From the NCBI RefSeq assembly GCF_001921205.1, contig NZ_MSIE01000030.1:1-64000 (forward strand): DNA of 64,000 nt, written 5' to 3'. Shown here piece after piece: positions 15,501 to 24,418 of the stretch. Within the stretch, counting starts at the first letter, position 1. Each line of letters opens with the position of its first letter. This stretch comes from Actinophytocola xanthii. GTDB taxonomy: Bacteria > Actinomycetota > Actinomycetes > Mycobacteriales > Pseudonocardiaceae. Under the pieces are notes generated by a model. It saw only the letters and a list, made by a program, of their open reading frames with translations, ran no database searches and was not told where the DNA came from. A program made the position numbers and the translations under genes.

Positions 15501-18011
15501 ATGCGTTGTCCCACACGCCTTTCCCTTGCCGTGGGAGCCGCCCTGACCCTCCTTGGCGGTGTCCTGGCGGCGGCCCCGCCGGCCGTGTCCGCTCCCGTCG
15601 CTGCGGGAGCGTCCGCCGAGACGCTCGCGCCGACCCCGCCGATGGGGTTCAACAACTGGAACGCGTTCGGCTGCGACGTCAGCGAGGCGCTGATCAGGGA
15701 GACCGCGGACGTGCTGGTCTCCTCCGGGCTCGCCGAGCTGGGCTATGAGTACGTCAACATCGACGACTGTTGGTCGATGCGCGAGCGGGGCCCGGACGGG
15801 CGGCTGGTGCCCGACCCGGTCAAGTTTCCCAACGGGATCGCCGGACTCGCCGACTACGTCCACGGCAAGGGCCTCAAGCTCGGCATCTACGGCGACGCCG
15901 GCACCAGGACCTGCGCCGGCTACCCCGGCAGCCTCGGCAAGGAGGACATCGACGCGCAGACCTGGGCGGACTGGGGTGTCGACTACCTGAAGTACGACAA
16001 CTGCCACAACCAGTCCGACGGTTCGCAGGCGGACTTCGTCCGCCGCTACACGGCCATGCGCGAGGCCCTGGACCGCACCGGTCGCCCGATCGTCTACGCG
16101 ATCTGCGAGTGGGGTCAGTCCCGGCCATGGGAGTGGGCGCACGACGTGGGCGACCTGTGGCGGACCACCGGCGACATCAGCGACAACTGGCCGAGCCTGC
16201 GCTCGATCATCGCCCAGAACGCACCGCTGCATCCCTATGCCGGGCCGGGGAACTGGAACGACCCGGACATGCTGGAGATCGGCAACGGGGGGATGACCGC
16301 CACCGAGTACCGGACCCACCTGAGCATGTGGGCGATGATGGCCGCGCCGCTGCTCATCGGAACCGACCTGCGCACGGCGAGTCCCGATACCCTGGCGATC
16401 CTGGGCAACCGGGAGGTCGTCGCGATCGACCAGGACCGGCTCGGCGTTCAGGCCGCCGTGCTCGAGGACCGGGACGGGCTCATGGTCCTGGACAAGCCGC
16501 TGGCCGACGGGGACCGGGCGATAGCGCTGTACAACTCGACCGACGCGCTGGCCACCGTGGACGTCGAGGCCTCGGCGACGGGCCTGCCCGCGGCGGGCGC
16601 CTACCAGCTGCGGGACGTGTGGACCGGACAGGTTCGGCAGGCCGGGACGACGATCTCGGCCGCGGTGCCGGCGCACGGCACCGTCGTGTACCGGGTGCGC
16701 GCCCTCGACGACCCCGGGTCGACCGCGCCGCTGGTGACCGCGGGTGCGGCGCTGGGCACGCTGGTCCCCGGCGCCGAGGGCGGCACGCTCACCACGACCG
16801 CGACCAACCGCGGCGCCGGCCCGATCCACCACGTCGAGGTCTCCGTGCGGGCGCCCCAGGGCTGGTCGGTGGTAACCACCTCGCCCGCCGACCAGTCCGA
16901 GCTGGCGCCGGACGCGTCGCTGTCGACGACCTGGACGGTCACCGCGCCCGAGGGCACGGCGGCCGGGGCCCACCCGATCACCGTCACCGCCGACTACATG
17001 TGGGGACCGCACCACACCCCGGGCTCGACCACGAGTGAGCTGGTGACCACGGTGGTCACGGCGCCGCCGGACGGCCGGCGCCACCTCGGCACCCTCGAGC
17101 CGGTCCGCGCCGCGGGCGCGCGGGGTCCGGTGGAGGTCGACCTGAGCGTCGGCGGCGCGGCGGAGGGGGATGGCTCGCTGATCACCATCGGCGGCCGCGT
17201 CCACACCCGAGGGCTCGGTACCGCGGCCCCCAGCGAGATCGTCTACTACCTCGGCGGGCGGTGCTCCTCGCTCACCACCGACGTCGGCCTCGACGACGCG
17301 GCCACGGCCGCGGTGCCGGCCGCGTTCACGGTGCTCGCCGACGACGAGGTGGTGGCCTCGGCCGAGAACGTGCTCGCCGGACAGGCCCCGCGGACGTTGG
17401 TGGCCGACCTCACCGGGGCGACCTGGCTGCGCCTGGTGGCCACCGGTAGTGGCCCGGCGCCGGACGGCACCGTCGTCAACGACAGCGCCGACTGGGCAGC
17501 GCCGGTCCTGACCTGTGGCGACGTTTCCCCGGACGACCCCGTACTGCCCGTCGAGCGGACCCTGGTCTCGTTCGAGTCGGGCACCGAGGACTGGACGATC
17601 GCCAACCCCGGGGACGGGGGCACGATGGCCAGGTCCAGCGCCTTCCACACCGACGGCGAGTACGGGCTGCAGGTGGACACGCCGCTGTCGGGCAACTGGT
17701 TCGGCCGGGTGCTGCCCGAGCCGCTGGACCTGTCGGGCTTCTCCGCCCTGCGGTTCGACGTCCGGGGCGGCGCGACCAGCGGCACCACCGGGGAGATCGC
17801 CGTGCAGGTGGGACCCGACCTGAGCTGGTGCCAGGGCGGGCGTTGGGCGTGGACCGGCGCCGGGGCCAGCCGCACCGTCTCGGCGGCGTTCGCCGAGATC
17901 GAGTGCCCGGCCGGGGTGCAGCTCGACCTCACCCAGATCCGTGCCCTGTGGGTGTTCCTCAACGGCGGCGACCGCGTCCACATCGACAACGTCCGCGCCG
18001 CCGAGGAGTGA
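15501..18011 (+). CDS. secreted multidomain alpha-galactosidase (GH27)
   Basis: 836 aa exoenzyme releasing alpha-galactose from galacto-oligosaccharides or galactomannan side chains. ATG 15501 follows GGAGG at 8 nt and starts a signal peptide ending near A-V-S-A. The GH27 barrel (about 45-320) has the nucleophile Asp166 in Y-L-K-Y-D-N-C and the acid/base Asp225 in W-R-T-T-G-D-I. A beta-sandwich follows, then a NEW3-type module (about 430-510), an NPCBM-like module (about 520-670) and a C-terminal jelly-roll carbohydrate-binding module (about 690-836, ending V-H-I-D-N-V-R). Two palindromes lie upstream, one shared with the pectate lyase gene. Confidence 0.93.
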   Translation: MRCPTRLSLAVGAALTLLGGVLAAAPPAVSAPVAAGASAETLAPTPPMGFNNWNAFGCDVSEALIRETADVLVSSGLAELGYEYVNIDDCWSMRERGPDGRLVPDPVKFPNGIAGLADYVHGKGLKLGIYGDAGTRTCAGYPGSLGKEDIDAQTWADWGVDYLKYDNCHNQSDGSQADFVRRYTAMREALDRTGRPIVYAICEWGQSRPWEWAHDVGDLWRTTGDISDNWPSLRSIIAQNAPLHPYAGPGNWNDPDMLEIGNGGMTATEYRTHLSMWAMMAAPLLIGTDLRTASPDTLAILGNREVVAIDQDRLGVQAAVLEDRDGLMVLDKPLADGDRAIALYNSTDALATVDVEASATGLPAAGAYQLRDVWTGQVRQAGTTISAAVPAHGTVVYRVRALDDPGSTAPLVTAGAALGTLVPGAEGGTLTTTATNRGAGPIHHVEVSVRAPQGWSVVTTSPADQSELAPDASLSTTWTVTAPEGTAAGAHPITVTADYMWGPHHTPGSTTSELVTTVVTAPPDGRRHLGTLEPVRAAGARGPVEVDLSVGGAAEGDGSLITIGGRVHTRGLGTAAPSEIVYYLGGRCSSLTTDVGLDDAATAAVPAAFTVLADDEVVASAENVLAGQAPRTLVADLTGATWLRLVATGSGPAPDGTVVNDSADWAAPVLTCGDVSPDDPVLPVERTLVSFESGTEDWTIANPGDGGTMARSSAFHTDGEYGLQVDTPLSGNWFGRVLPEPLDLSGFSALRFDVRGGATSGTTGEIAVQVGPDLSWCQGGRWAWTGAGASRTVSAAFAEIECPAGVQLDLTQIRALWVFLNGGDRVHIDNVRAAEE

Positions 18012-18033
18012 ACGCCCGAGGCTCACCGACCGG

Positions 18034-18201
18034 CTAGGGCGCGTCCGCACAGTCCCGGTCGATGGGCTTCGTGATCCAGGTCGTCGCTGGCAAGGCGGAG
18101 GGCAGGCCTCGTACCGGGTCGTACTTGGCCTGTCCGACAACGCCGCCAGCGGCGGGCTGGGCGCGAAGACCGCGACCGCGGGCTGTGGGGACGTGCCCTA
18201 G
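18034..18201 (+). mobile_element. MITE-like element, copy B
   Basis: About 160 bp between perfect CTAG repeats (18034-18037 and 18198-18201), with ends GGCGCGTCCGCACAG and its imperfect complement. Inverted and about 97% identical to copy A at 879-1046 (five substitutions, no indels). It separates the alpha-galactosidase from the GAF-ANTAR gene. High identity suggests recent transposition or gene conversion. Confidence 0.82.
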
Positions 18202-18301
18202 GACCGTTGGGCTAATGTTGTGGGCTACAAGGTTCCGCGTGTTGAGCAGCCAGCGTCGACGGGTCCCGATATCCCTGTTTCTCGGCGCATGGGAGTGCGG
18301 C

Positions 18302-19018
18302 TTGAGCGAAGCGACCGGACAGCTTGCCGGGCAGTTCGTGGCCTTGACCAGATCCTTGTTGGACTCGGGCTCAGTGGGGGACGTGTTGGAACGGGTGGTG
18401 TACGCCACCCGTGAGATAGTTCCCGGTGCGGATCTGGTGAGCGTCACGCTGCGCAGCGAGGACGGTGCCTTCCACACCCCGGTGGAGACCGACCAGGTGG
18501 CGAGCGACCTCGACCAACTGCAGTACCGCTTCGGCGAGGGCGCGTGCGTGGAGGCGGCGCGCCCGGCGGGGCCCGCCATGGCGGCCAGCGACGACCTCGG
18601 CGAGGACCCCCGGTGGCCGCGGTTCGGTCCGGCCGCCGCGGCGCTCGGCTTCCGTTCGCTGGTGTCCACGGCGTTGCTCCCGGAGGCGACGAGCCCACAG
18701 CTCTCCGGCGCGCTCAACGTCTACTCGCGACGCCCCCGGGGGATCCCGCAGCAGGACCGGGACGTGCTGCTGCTCCTGGCCACCCACGCGTCCCTCGCGG
18801 TGGCCACCACCCAGGCCGTGACCAAGGGGGAGCTGCGCGAGGCGCAGCTGCGGGAGGCGCTCGACAGCCGCGACGCCATCGGGCAGGCCAAGGGCATCCT
18901 GATGGCCCGGCGCGGGGTCAGCCCGGAGGAGGCGTTCGACCTGCTGCGCCGGACCTCCCAGGAGCTGAACGTCAAGCTGCGCGAGGTCGCGGAGTCGGTG
19001 ACCGCCAGCCTCGACTGA
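18302..19018 (+). CDS. GAF and ANTAR domain RNA-binding antiterminator
   Basis: 238 aa. A GAF sensor domain (about 20-160) precedes a C-terminal ANTAR domain (about 170-232: A-I-G-Q-A-K-G-I-L-M-A-R-R-G then a three-helix bundle with A-F-D-L-L-R-R-T-S-Q). ANTAR proteins bind dual hairpins in nascent RNA and prevent termination; the GAF part would sense a ligand or redox state. TTG 18302 is chosen because GGGAG lies 6 nt upstream; an in-frame ATG at 18215 would add a basic, non-conserved stretch. A TAATGT box at 18213-18218, just beyond the MITE copy, could be its -10 element. Confidence 0.87.
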   Translation: MSEATGQLAGQFVALTRSLLDSGSVGDVLERVVYATREIVPGADLVSVTLRSEDGAFHTPVETDQVASDLDQLQYRFGEGACVEAARPAGPAMAASDDLGEDPRWPRFGPAAAALGFRSLVSTALLPEATSPQLSGALNVYSRRPRGIPQQDRDVLLLLATHASLAVATTQAVTKGELREAQLREALDSRDAIGQAKGILMARRGVSPEEAFDLLRRTSQELNVKLREVAESVTASLD

Positions 19019-19039
19019 GCGGCTCGGTAAGGTGCGCCG

Positions 19040-20059
19040 GTGCGCGCGCTCGCCTTGTTCCCGGCCGCCGTGGTCGCCTTCCTGCTGCTCGCCACCGTGC
19101 TGCGGATGGCCGACGTGCTGGTGGGCTCGCCGGACGCGACGAGGACGGGCACCGCGACGGTGACCTCGTGCGCCGAGTACGGGCCGGTCGGCCGGTGGGG
19201 CCTTGGTGTCTCGTTCGGCTGTAGCGCGGAGGTGCGCTGGACCGGCGGCGGGACCGAACGCGTGGTGTTCCCGCCCGGACAGCTCGCCCCGGACGAGCGG
19301 GACGTCCCGGTGTTCGAGTCCGGCCGGGAACCGGGGCGCAACGACAGCGCCCGCTGGTTCCTCGCCGGGCACGTCGCGGCCGTGGCAATGGCCCTGCTGA
19401 CCCTGTGGTTCACCCTCGGGGCGCTCGGCTCGCTCGTGCGGGTACGTCCCGCCCGGCGGGGCGAACGCCCGGACCCCTGGCCGGTGACCGGGGCGGAGGT
19501 CGCCGCCACCCCGGTGACCCGGCGGGTGCGGCGGCTGCGGCTGTTCGCCTGGGCCGGTCTGGGCGCCGGGCTGCTCGAGGTCCTCGCGTCGGTCCCGCTG
19601 TTCGACGCGCCGCGGCGGCTCAGCGCGTTCGTCTCGCCGTGGCCCGAGCTCGAGCGGGCGTGGCTGGTCGCCCCGCCCGCTGGCCTGGTCACCGGGGTGG
19701 GGGCCGGGTTCGCCGTGCTGGCCGGGCTGGTCGCGTCGGCCGTGCACCGCGATGCCGCACGGGTCCTGCGCCACGGACAGCCCTACCTGGAGGCCAGGCG
19801 GCCGAGGACGGGCGGCACGAGCTGGGTTCCGGCCGCCGTGGTGGCGGCGCTGGCCGGCTGGGCCGTGGTGAGCGCGGTCCGGGCCCTCCCGGCCGACGCC
19901 CCGGCATACGTGGTGCTGGCCGGCGCCCGGGACGCACTGTTCCTGGTGGCGCTGCTGGTGATCATGCTTCGAACACGGCAGTCCGCGCAGGGGATGGTCG
20001 ACCAGCTGATGGCCGAGCGGGGAACCGCCCGTCCGGTTCCTCCGTCTAACGGGACATGA
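19040..20059 (+). CDS. DUF6346-type membrane protein of a type VII cassette
   Basis: 339 aa. Hydrophobic segments near residues 3-25, 110-135, 170-190, 215-240, 260-285 and 290-310 suggest about six membrane spans; an extracytoplasmic beta-rich loop with two cysteines follows the first. It resembles the DUF6346 proteins found in Pseudonocardiaceae next to small secreted ESX-like genes. Its stop overlaps the next start (ATGA, 20056-20059), so it is coupled to the YbaB-like gene. It may be a membrane partner for secretion of the two downstream substrates; function unproven. Confidence 0.75.
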   Translation: MRALALFPAAVVAFLLLATVLRMADVLVGSPDATRTGTATVTSCAEYGPVGRWGLGVSFGCSAEVRWTGGGTERVVFPPGQLAPDERDVPVFESGREPGRNDSARWFLAGHVAAVAMALLTLWFTLGALGSLVRVRPARRGERPDPWPVTGAEVAATPVTRRVRRLRLFAWAGLGAGLLEVLASVPLFDAPRRLSAFVSPWPELERAWLVAPPAGLVTGVGAGFAVLAGLVASAVHRDAARVLRHGQPYLEARRPRTGGTSWVPAAVVAALAGWAVVSAVRALPADAPAYVVLAGARDALFLVALLVIMLRTRQSAQGMVDQLMAERGTARPVPPSNGT

Positions 20060-20580
20060 ACGGGGACCTGGGGCCCGGCGAGCGCCGTTTGGCCGACTAC
20101 ATGCGCCGGGTGGGGGAGATCCAGCAACGGGCCGAGGAGACCCAGACGCGGCTCAAGCAGCTGCGGGCCCAGGTGTCCAGCCCGGATCGGTCGGTCTCGG
20201 TGGAGATGGCGCCGGGTGGCCGGCTGGAGCGGCTGAGCCTGACCCCCCAGGCCATGCAGTACGGCCCCAACCAGCTCGCCGAGCTGATCACCGAGACGAT
20301 CCGCACGGCGCAGACCGCGGTCGCCGAGCAGATGCAGGAGACCCTGCACCCACTGATCGGCGATTCCTCGGCGATGGACTTCCTCCGCGACCAGATCACC
20401 GTCGCCGCCCGGGAGGAGCCCGAGGATCCGGCCGCGGATCCGGCCGCGGAGGCGCCGCCGGGGCCGGAGTCCCCCCTGCGCCACGAGCCGCCGCCCGCGG
20501 GTCCGCCGACGCCGCGGCCGCGGCGGGCCGACACCGACGACGATCCGGACGAGCCGTTCGACTCCGTGTGGAGGGGATGA
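20056..20580 (+). CDS. YbaB/EbfC-like protein of a type VII cassette
   Basis: 174 aa. The N-terminal ~100 residues match the YbaB/EbfC fold (amphipathic helix, V-S-V-E-M-A-P-G-G-R-L strand pair, then a long helix). The last ~70 residues are Pro/Glu/Arg-rich and disordered. YbaB-fold members placed before WXG100/EspC genes are common in actinomycetes, where a chaperone-like or regulatory role is suspected. It overlaps the upstream gene by 4 bp and is 1 bp from the next. Confidence 0.8.
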   Translation: MNGDLGPGERRLADYMRRVGEIQQRAEETQTRLKQLRAQVSSPDRSVSVEMAPGGRLERLSLTPQAMQYGPNQLAELITETIRTAQTAVAEQMQETLHPLIGDSSAMDFLRDQITVAAREEPEDPAADPAAEAPPGPESPLRHEPPPAGPPTPRPRRADTDDDPDEPFDSVWRG

Positions 20581-20581
20581 G

Positions 20582-20890
20582 ATGAGCTTCGAGATGGTGC
20601 CCGCCGACGTCATCGCGCACGCCGGCGCGGTGGAAGGGCTGGCCGGTGAGCTCACCAAGGCCGGTGAGCGGGGTGCGGGGGTCGACCTGGGGATCGAGAC
20701 CTACGGCGTCATCGGCCAGGCGTTCAGCGGGCACGCCCGCACGTCGATCGCCAACATGGGCGACCTGATCGCCGAGCTGGCGTCGGCACTGCCGGACATC
20801 GCCGACGCGCTGCGTGACTGCGCGGACTCGACCCGGGAGACCGACGAGCACCACGCGACCCTGTTCGACCAGGCGCTGAAGGGGGAGTAG
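20582..20890 (+). CDS. EspC-like type VII secretion target
   Basis: 102 aa all-helical protein with the ESX-1 secretion-associated (EspC/DUF2580) pattern: M-V-P-A-D-V near the N-terminus, two helices separated by a turn at about residues 40-50, and a C-terminal Y/F-type acidic tail (H-A-T-L-F-D-Q-A). Predicted to be exported as a heterodimer with a WXG100 partner, here probably the gene that begins in its last base (GTG 20890). Confidence 0.82.
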   Translation: MSFEMVPADVIAHAGAVEGLAGELTKAGERGAGVDLGIETYGVIGQAFSGHARTSIANMGDLIAELASALPDIADALRDCADSTRETDEHHATLFDQALKGE

Positions 20891-21933
20891 TGGGACTCGA
20901 GGTCACCGCCGACAACGCGACCGACGGCGCGCGGATCGTCGACACGGTCTGGAAGTGCGCGCAGGACTTCAACAACCCCAGCGACTGGGCGTTCGACGGT
21001 GTCGCGCTCGGGCTGGACGTGCTCGGCTTCGTCTCCAACCCGCTTGGCACGCTGGTCGGGGCCGGCATCGGCTGGCTGATCGAGCACGTCTCGTTTCTCA
21101 AGGAACCGCTCGACGACCTCGCCGGCGACCCGGGCGCGATCAACGTCGTGGCCGCGACCTGGGGTGAGGTGGCCAAGGCCTGCGGCAAGGTCGGCAACGA
21201 CTACGCCCAGATGGCCACCAGCCAGACCGCGACCTGGAAGGGCGAGTCCGGCGACGCCTACCGCCAGGCCGCGGCCCAGGTCGCCGAGCAGATCAAGGCG
21301 CTGGAGGGGGCCGCGGAGGCGGTGTCGACCGGCATCCGGGGCTCCGGCATCCTGGTCGCCTCGGTTCGCGGGATCATCCGGGACATCGTCGCCGACGTCG
21401 TGGCCGAGTTCATCATCGCCGCGGTCACCGCGCTGGCCACGAGCTGGGCCAGCTTCGGTGCCTCGGTCGCCGCCTTCACCGGCTGGGCGGTGGCCAGGGG
21501 GGCCGCGACCGCCCTCAAGATCGCCGGCAAGATCCGCAAGCTGCTGATGAAGCTCTCGCTGGCCATCCGCAAGTTCGACAACCTGAAGGGGGCCTCGGAC
21601 GCACTGGCCAAGGCGTCGCTCGCAATCGGCAAGAAGGCCAGCAAGGCCGGCCAGGCGATCGGCGCCAACCGGCCCGCGCTGAACCAGATCGAGAACGGGA
21701 TCGCCAGCGCCAACAACGCGATCCGCGGCCGCCTCACCTTCGGCAACAGCAACCTGGAGAACCTCGCCCAACAGGCCGACAACATCATGGCCCCGCGTGG
21801 CCGCGACGGGTTCGCCGACACGGTCAAGCCGGCCTCGCTCGGTCGCACCGGCGCCGCCGAGGCCTTCAAGGAAGGCGCCAACTGGGACGAGAGCTACGAG
21901 CAGGCCCAGCAGGAGGTCGCCGAGCAGAAGTAG
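20890..21933 (+). CDS. WXG100-domain type VII effector-like protein
   Basis: 347 aa, GTG start overlapping the preceding stop by one base. A WXG100-type helical hairpin lies at about residues 70-160 (T-W-K-G-E-S-G-D-A-Y at the turn), preceded by a Gly-rich hydrophobic segment (40-60) and followed by two hydrophobic helices (about 155-215) and a Lys/Ala-rich C-terminus. The extended body makes it a candidate secreted effector rather than a bare WXG100 partner, but no enzymatic domain is recognisable and no immunity gene follows. Confidence 0.75.
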   Translation: MGLEVTADNATDGARIVDTVWKCAQDFNNPSDWAFDGVALGLDVLGFVSNPLGTLVGAGIGWLIEHVSFLKEPLDDLAGDPGAINVVAATWGEVAKACGKVGNDYAQMATSQTATWKGESGDAYRQAAAQVAEQIKALEGAAEAVSTGIRGSGILVASVRGIIRDIVADVVAEFIIAAVTALATSWASFGASVAAFTGWAVARGAATALKIAGKIRKLLMKLSLAIRKFDNLKGASDALAKASLAIGKKASKAGQAIGANRPALNQIENGIASANNAIRGRLTFGNSNLENLAQQADNIMAPRGRDGFADTVKPASLGRTGAAEAFKEGANWDESYEQAQQEVAEQK

Positions 21934-21948
21934 CGGCGGCCCGACCGG

Positions 21949-22188
21949 TCAGCCGCAGGGGGACTCGGTGAAGTGGAGGTGCTGGGAGCGACCGCCGGAG
22001 CTCTCGGTGTTGCCCTCGCAGTCGATCGACAGGAAGCCGACGAAGGTCGTGTGCGCGGGGTCGGCGTACCACTGGTAGAGGCAGTTGTACCCGGAGCGGC
22101 ACTTCGGGATGGCCTGCACCGAGGTGGCGGGCAGGATCGCGGTGAAGCCGAGTACCGCGGCGCCGACGAGGGCGATTCTGCGGACCAT
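21949..22188 (-). CDS. small secreted DUF6289-type protein
   Basis: 79 aa. ATG 22188 starts a signal peptide (M-V-R-R-I-A-L-V-G, cleavage near V-Q-A). The mature ~48 residues contain Y-N-C-L-Y-Q-W-Y-A-D and four cysteines able to form two disulphides, the DUF6289 pattern of tiny actinobacterial exoproteins. Function unknown. It converges on the type VII cassette and is divergent from the DUF2231 gene. Confidence 0.75.
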   Translation of the reverse strand: MVRRIALVGAAVLGFTAILPATSVQAIPKCRSGYNCLYQWYADPAHTTFVGFLSIDCEGNTESSGGRSQHLHFTESPCG

Positions 22189-22348
22189 GGAGCGCACCCC
22201 TTCCACTGGTTACCCTGAGTACATCGATCGTGACATCGGCGCGGGTCCGGTCGGCACCACCGATTGGCCGGACCGCCTGCGGCCGGGATGACCAGCGCCC
22301 GGTTGGATCGCGCAGGTTCGACCGGGCGAGGACGGGTACACGCGGGGC

Positions 22349-22888
22349 ATGAACCTGCGGAAGATCCTGCGTGCCGCCGAGTCGGTCAAGGCCGTCGACG
22401 GCCCGGCCGGCGCCCTGGCCGGCACCGTCCGGCGGGTCCTGCGCGACAGCAAGCTGGACGGGCTGCTGCGCGGGTCCTGGCTTGGCCACCCGGTGCACCC
22501 GCTGCTGGTGACGCTGCCGATCGGCGCGTGGCTGAGCGCCGCCGCCTTCGACGCCGTCGGTCGCCGGGAGCCCGCGCGGCAGCTCGTCGCCCTCGGTCTC
22601 GCCGCGGTGCCGCCCACCGCCGTGGCGGGGCTCGCGGACTTCGGCGAGCTGACCGCGGACCAGCGGCGCGTCGGCCTGCTGCACCTGGCCGCGAACACGG
22701 CCGCGAGCGGGCTGTTCGCCGGTTCCTACGTGTGCCGGCGTCAGGGCCACCACACCGCCGGTGCGGTGTGGAGCACGCTCGGGCTGCTCGTCCTCAGCGC
22801 GGGCGGTGCTCTCGGCGGACACCTGTCCTACGCCCAGGGCGCCGGCGTGCACCGGTGGGAAGCGCCGACCAGCACCGACCAGGCGTAG
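22349..22888 (+). CDS. DUF2231 membrane protein
   Basis: 179 aa with four hydrophobic helices. The G-H-P-V-H-P-L-L-V-T-L-P-I-G motif at the start of the first helix and G-G-H-L-S-Y-x-Q-G-x-G-V at the end are the DUF2231 signature; conserved histidines could bind haem or metal. The catalase-like gene starts 5 bp after its stop, so they form an operon often seen in actinobacteria. Confidence 0.88.
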   Translation: MNLRKILRAAESVKAVDGPAGALAGTVRRVLRDSKLDGLLRGSWLGHPVHPLLVTLPIGAWLSAAAFDAVGRREPARQLVALGLAAVPPTAVAGLADFGELTADQRRVGLLHLAANTAASGLFAGSYVCRRQGHHTAGAVWSTLGLLVLSAGGALGGHLSYAQGAGVHRWEAPTSTDQA

Positions 22889-22892
22889 CGGC

Positions 22893-23621
22893 GTGGTCGC
22901 TGCCACACCGCGACGCGGGATCGACCGTGTCGTCGCCCGTCTGGCCGAGGTCGGCGCCCGGCTTCGCCGCGACCGCCTCCTCCACCCGGACGGTGCGGTG
23001 TTCGAAGCGACGTTCACCGTGCTCGCTGGCCCGCCCACCGGCGCGCCGCTGCTCGACCGGCCCGGGCCGCGCCGCGCGCTGGTGCGCCTGTCCAAGGCGA
23101 CCTCGACCCCACGGGCCTGGCCCGACGTTCTCGGGCTCGCCGTTCGGGTGTTCGACGACGAGGGGCAGTTGGACCTCGCCCTGTCCACGACCGGGCAGGC
23201 GGTGGTCCTGCGTCACCTGCTCGTGCCGCGGCGGAACTTCGCCACGGCCACCTTCGGCTCGCTGCTGCCCTACCGGGTCGGCGACAGCACGTGTGTCCTC
23301 GCGGCCGTCGGTCGCGGTCCCCACCCCGGCCTGCCGGCCCGGATGGCGACCCTCCCAGGCGCGGTGGCGGCCCGGCCGCTGACCATGGAGGTGCTCCTCG
23401 CCCCGGTCACCGGGCCGTGGCGGCAGGTCGCCCTGCTCGAGCTCGGCGAGCCGAGCCGGGAGGACCCGCGGTTCGATGTGGTCGGCAACACCGTTCGCGG
23501 GATCGCCCCGGCGGGCTGGCTCAACCGGCTGCGCGACCCGATCTACCGCGGTTCCCGCCGCGGAGCACCGCACCCGGCGAACGGGGGAGCCCCGGGGAGT
23601 ATCACCGACGCGCGCGGGTAG
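22893..23621 (+). CDS. catalase-fold-like protein (often labelled phosphodiesterase)
   Basis: 242 aa, GTG start 5 bp after the DUF2231 gene. The order R-A-L-V-R-L-S-K-A then W-P-D-V-L-G-L-A-V-R-V-F and L-D-L-A-L-S-T-T-G resembles the core strands of catalases (V-R-F-S, G-F-A-V-K-F, N-N-T-P), but the catalase active-site His/Asn and haem Tyr are not evident. Homologues are frequently annotated as phosphodiesterase without support that I know of. A haem- or lipid-binding role with the membrane DUF2231 partner is inference. Confidence 0.6.
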   Translation: MVAATPRRGIDRVVARLAEVGARLRRDRLLHPDGAVFEATFTVLAGPPTGAPLLDRPGPRRALVRLSKATSTPRAWPDVLGLAVRVFDDEGQLDLALSTTGQAVVLRHLLVPRRNFATATFGSLLPYRVGDSTCVLAAVGRGPHPGLPARMATLPGAVAARPLTMEVLLAPVTGPWRQVALLELGEPSREDPRFDVVGNTVRGIAPAGWLNRLRDPIYRGSRRGAPHPANGGAPGSITDARG

Positions 23622-23629
23622 CCACCGGA

Positions 23630-24418
23630 ATGGCTGCCGAGCTCTCGTTCATCGGAACCGCGACCACCCTGCTGCGGCTGGGCCGGTTCACCGTGCTCAC
23701 CGACCCCAACTTCATGCACCAGGGTCAGTGGTCCTACTTCGGGCAGGGGCTGTTCTCCCGCCGCCGCACGGAGCCGGCGATGAGACCGGCCGACCTTCCC
23801 CCGCTCACCGCGGTCGTGCTCTCGCACCTGCACGGAGACCACTTCGACCGGGTCGCGCGGCGGGAGCTGGACCGCGACGTGCCGATCGTGACCACCCAGC
23901 ACGCCGCGCGGGCGCTGTCCCGTGGCGGCTTCCGGGAGTCCCTCGGACTGAGCACGTGGGCGACCGAGACCTTCAGCGACGGCGAGGAGAGCCTTCGGGT
24001 GACGGCCGTGCCGGCGCGGCACACGGCGGGCCCGCTCAACACGCTCCTGCCCGAGGTGATGGGCAGCGTCCTGGAGTACCGCGCCGCGCCCGACGCCACG
24101 CTGCTGCGGATCTACGTCAGCGGGGACACGATCATGCACGCCGACCTCACCCTGGTCCGCGAGCGGTTCCCGGTTCTGGACCTCGCCGTGGTGCACCTCG
24201 GGGGGACCCGGGTGCTGGGCATGCTGCTGTCGATGGACGAGAAGCAGGGCGTGGACCTCATCGAGCTGCTCGGCCCGTCCACCGCGGTGCCCGTGCACTA
24301 CGACGACTACGGCCTGTTCCACTCGCCGATCTCCAACTTCCTCGTCGAGGTCGACCGCCGCAGGCCGGCGGCGCGGGTGCGGCTCCTGCACCGCGGCGAG
24401 ACACTCAAGATCGAATAA
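23630..24418 (+). CDS. MBL-fold metallo-hydrolase
   Basis: 262 aa. The metallo-beta-lactamase motif H-L-H-G-D-H is intact, followed by a downstream metal His (A-R-H-T-A-G), Asp in S-G-D-T and a C-terminal V-P-V-H-Y. The N-terminal F-I-G-T-A-T-T-L-L is typical of the UlaG/RomA-like branch. Substrate unknown. It starts 8 bp after the preceding stop, so may belong to the same transcript. Confidence 0.88.
   Translation: MAAELSFIGTATTLLRLGRFTVLTDPNFMHQGQWSYFGQGLFSRRRTEPAMRPADLPPLTAVVLSHLHGDHFDRVARRELDRDVPIVTTQHAARALSRGGFRESLGLSTWATETFSDGEESLRVTAVPARHTAGPLNTLLPEVMGSVLEYRAAPDATLLRIYVSGDTIMHADLTLVRERFPVLDLAVVHLGGTRVLGMLLSMDEKQGVDLIELLGPSTAVPVHYDDYGLFHSPISNFLVEVDRRRPAARVRLLHRGETLKIE

Noticed and set aside
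15471-18140. 889-codon minus-strand open frame opposite the alpha-galactosidase
   Set aside because: Composition is a shadow of the GH27 gene on the other strand; no motif is recognisable.
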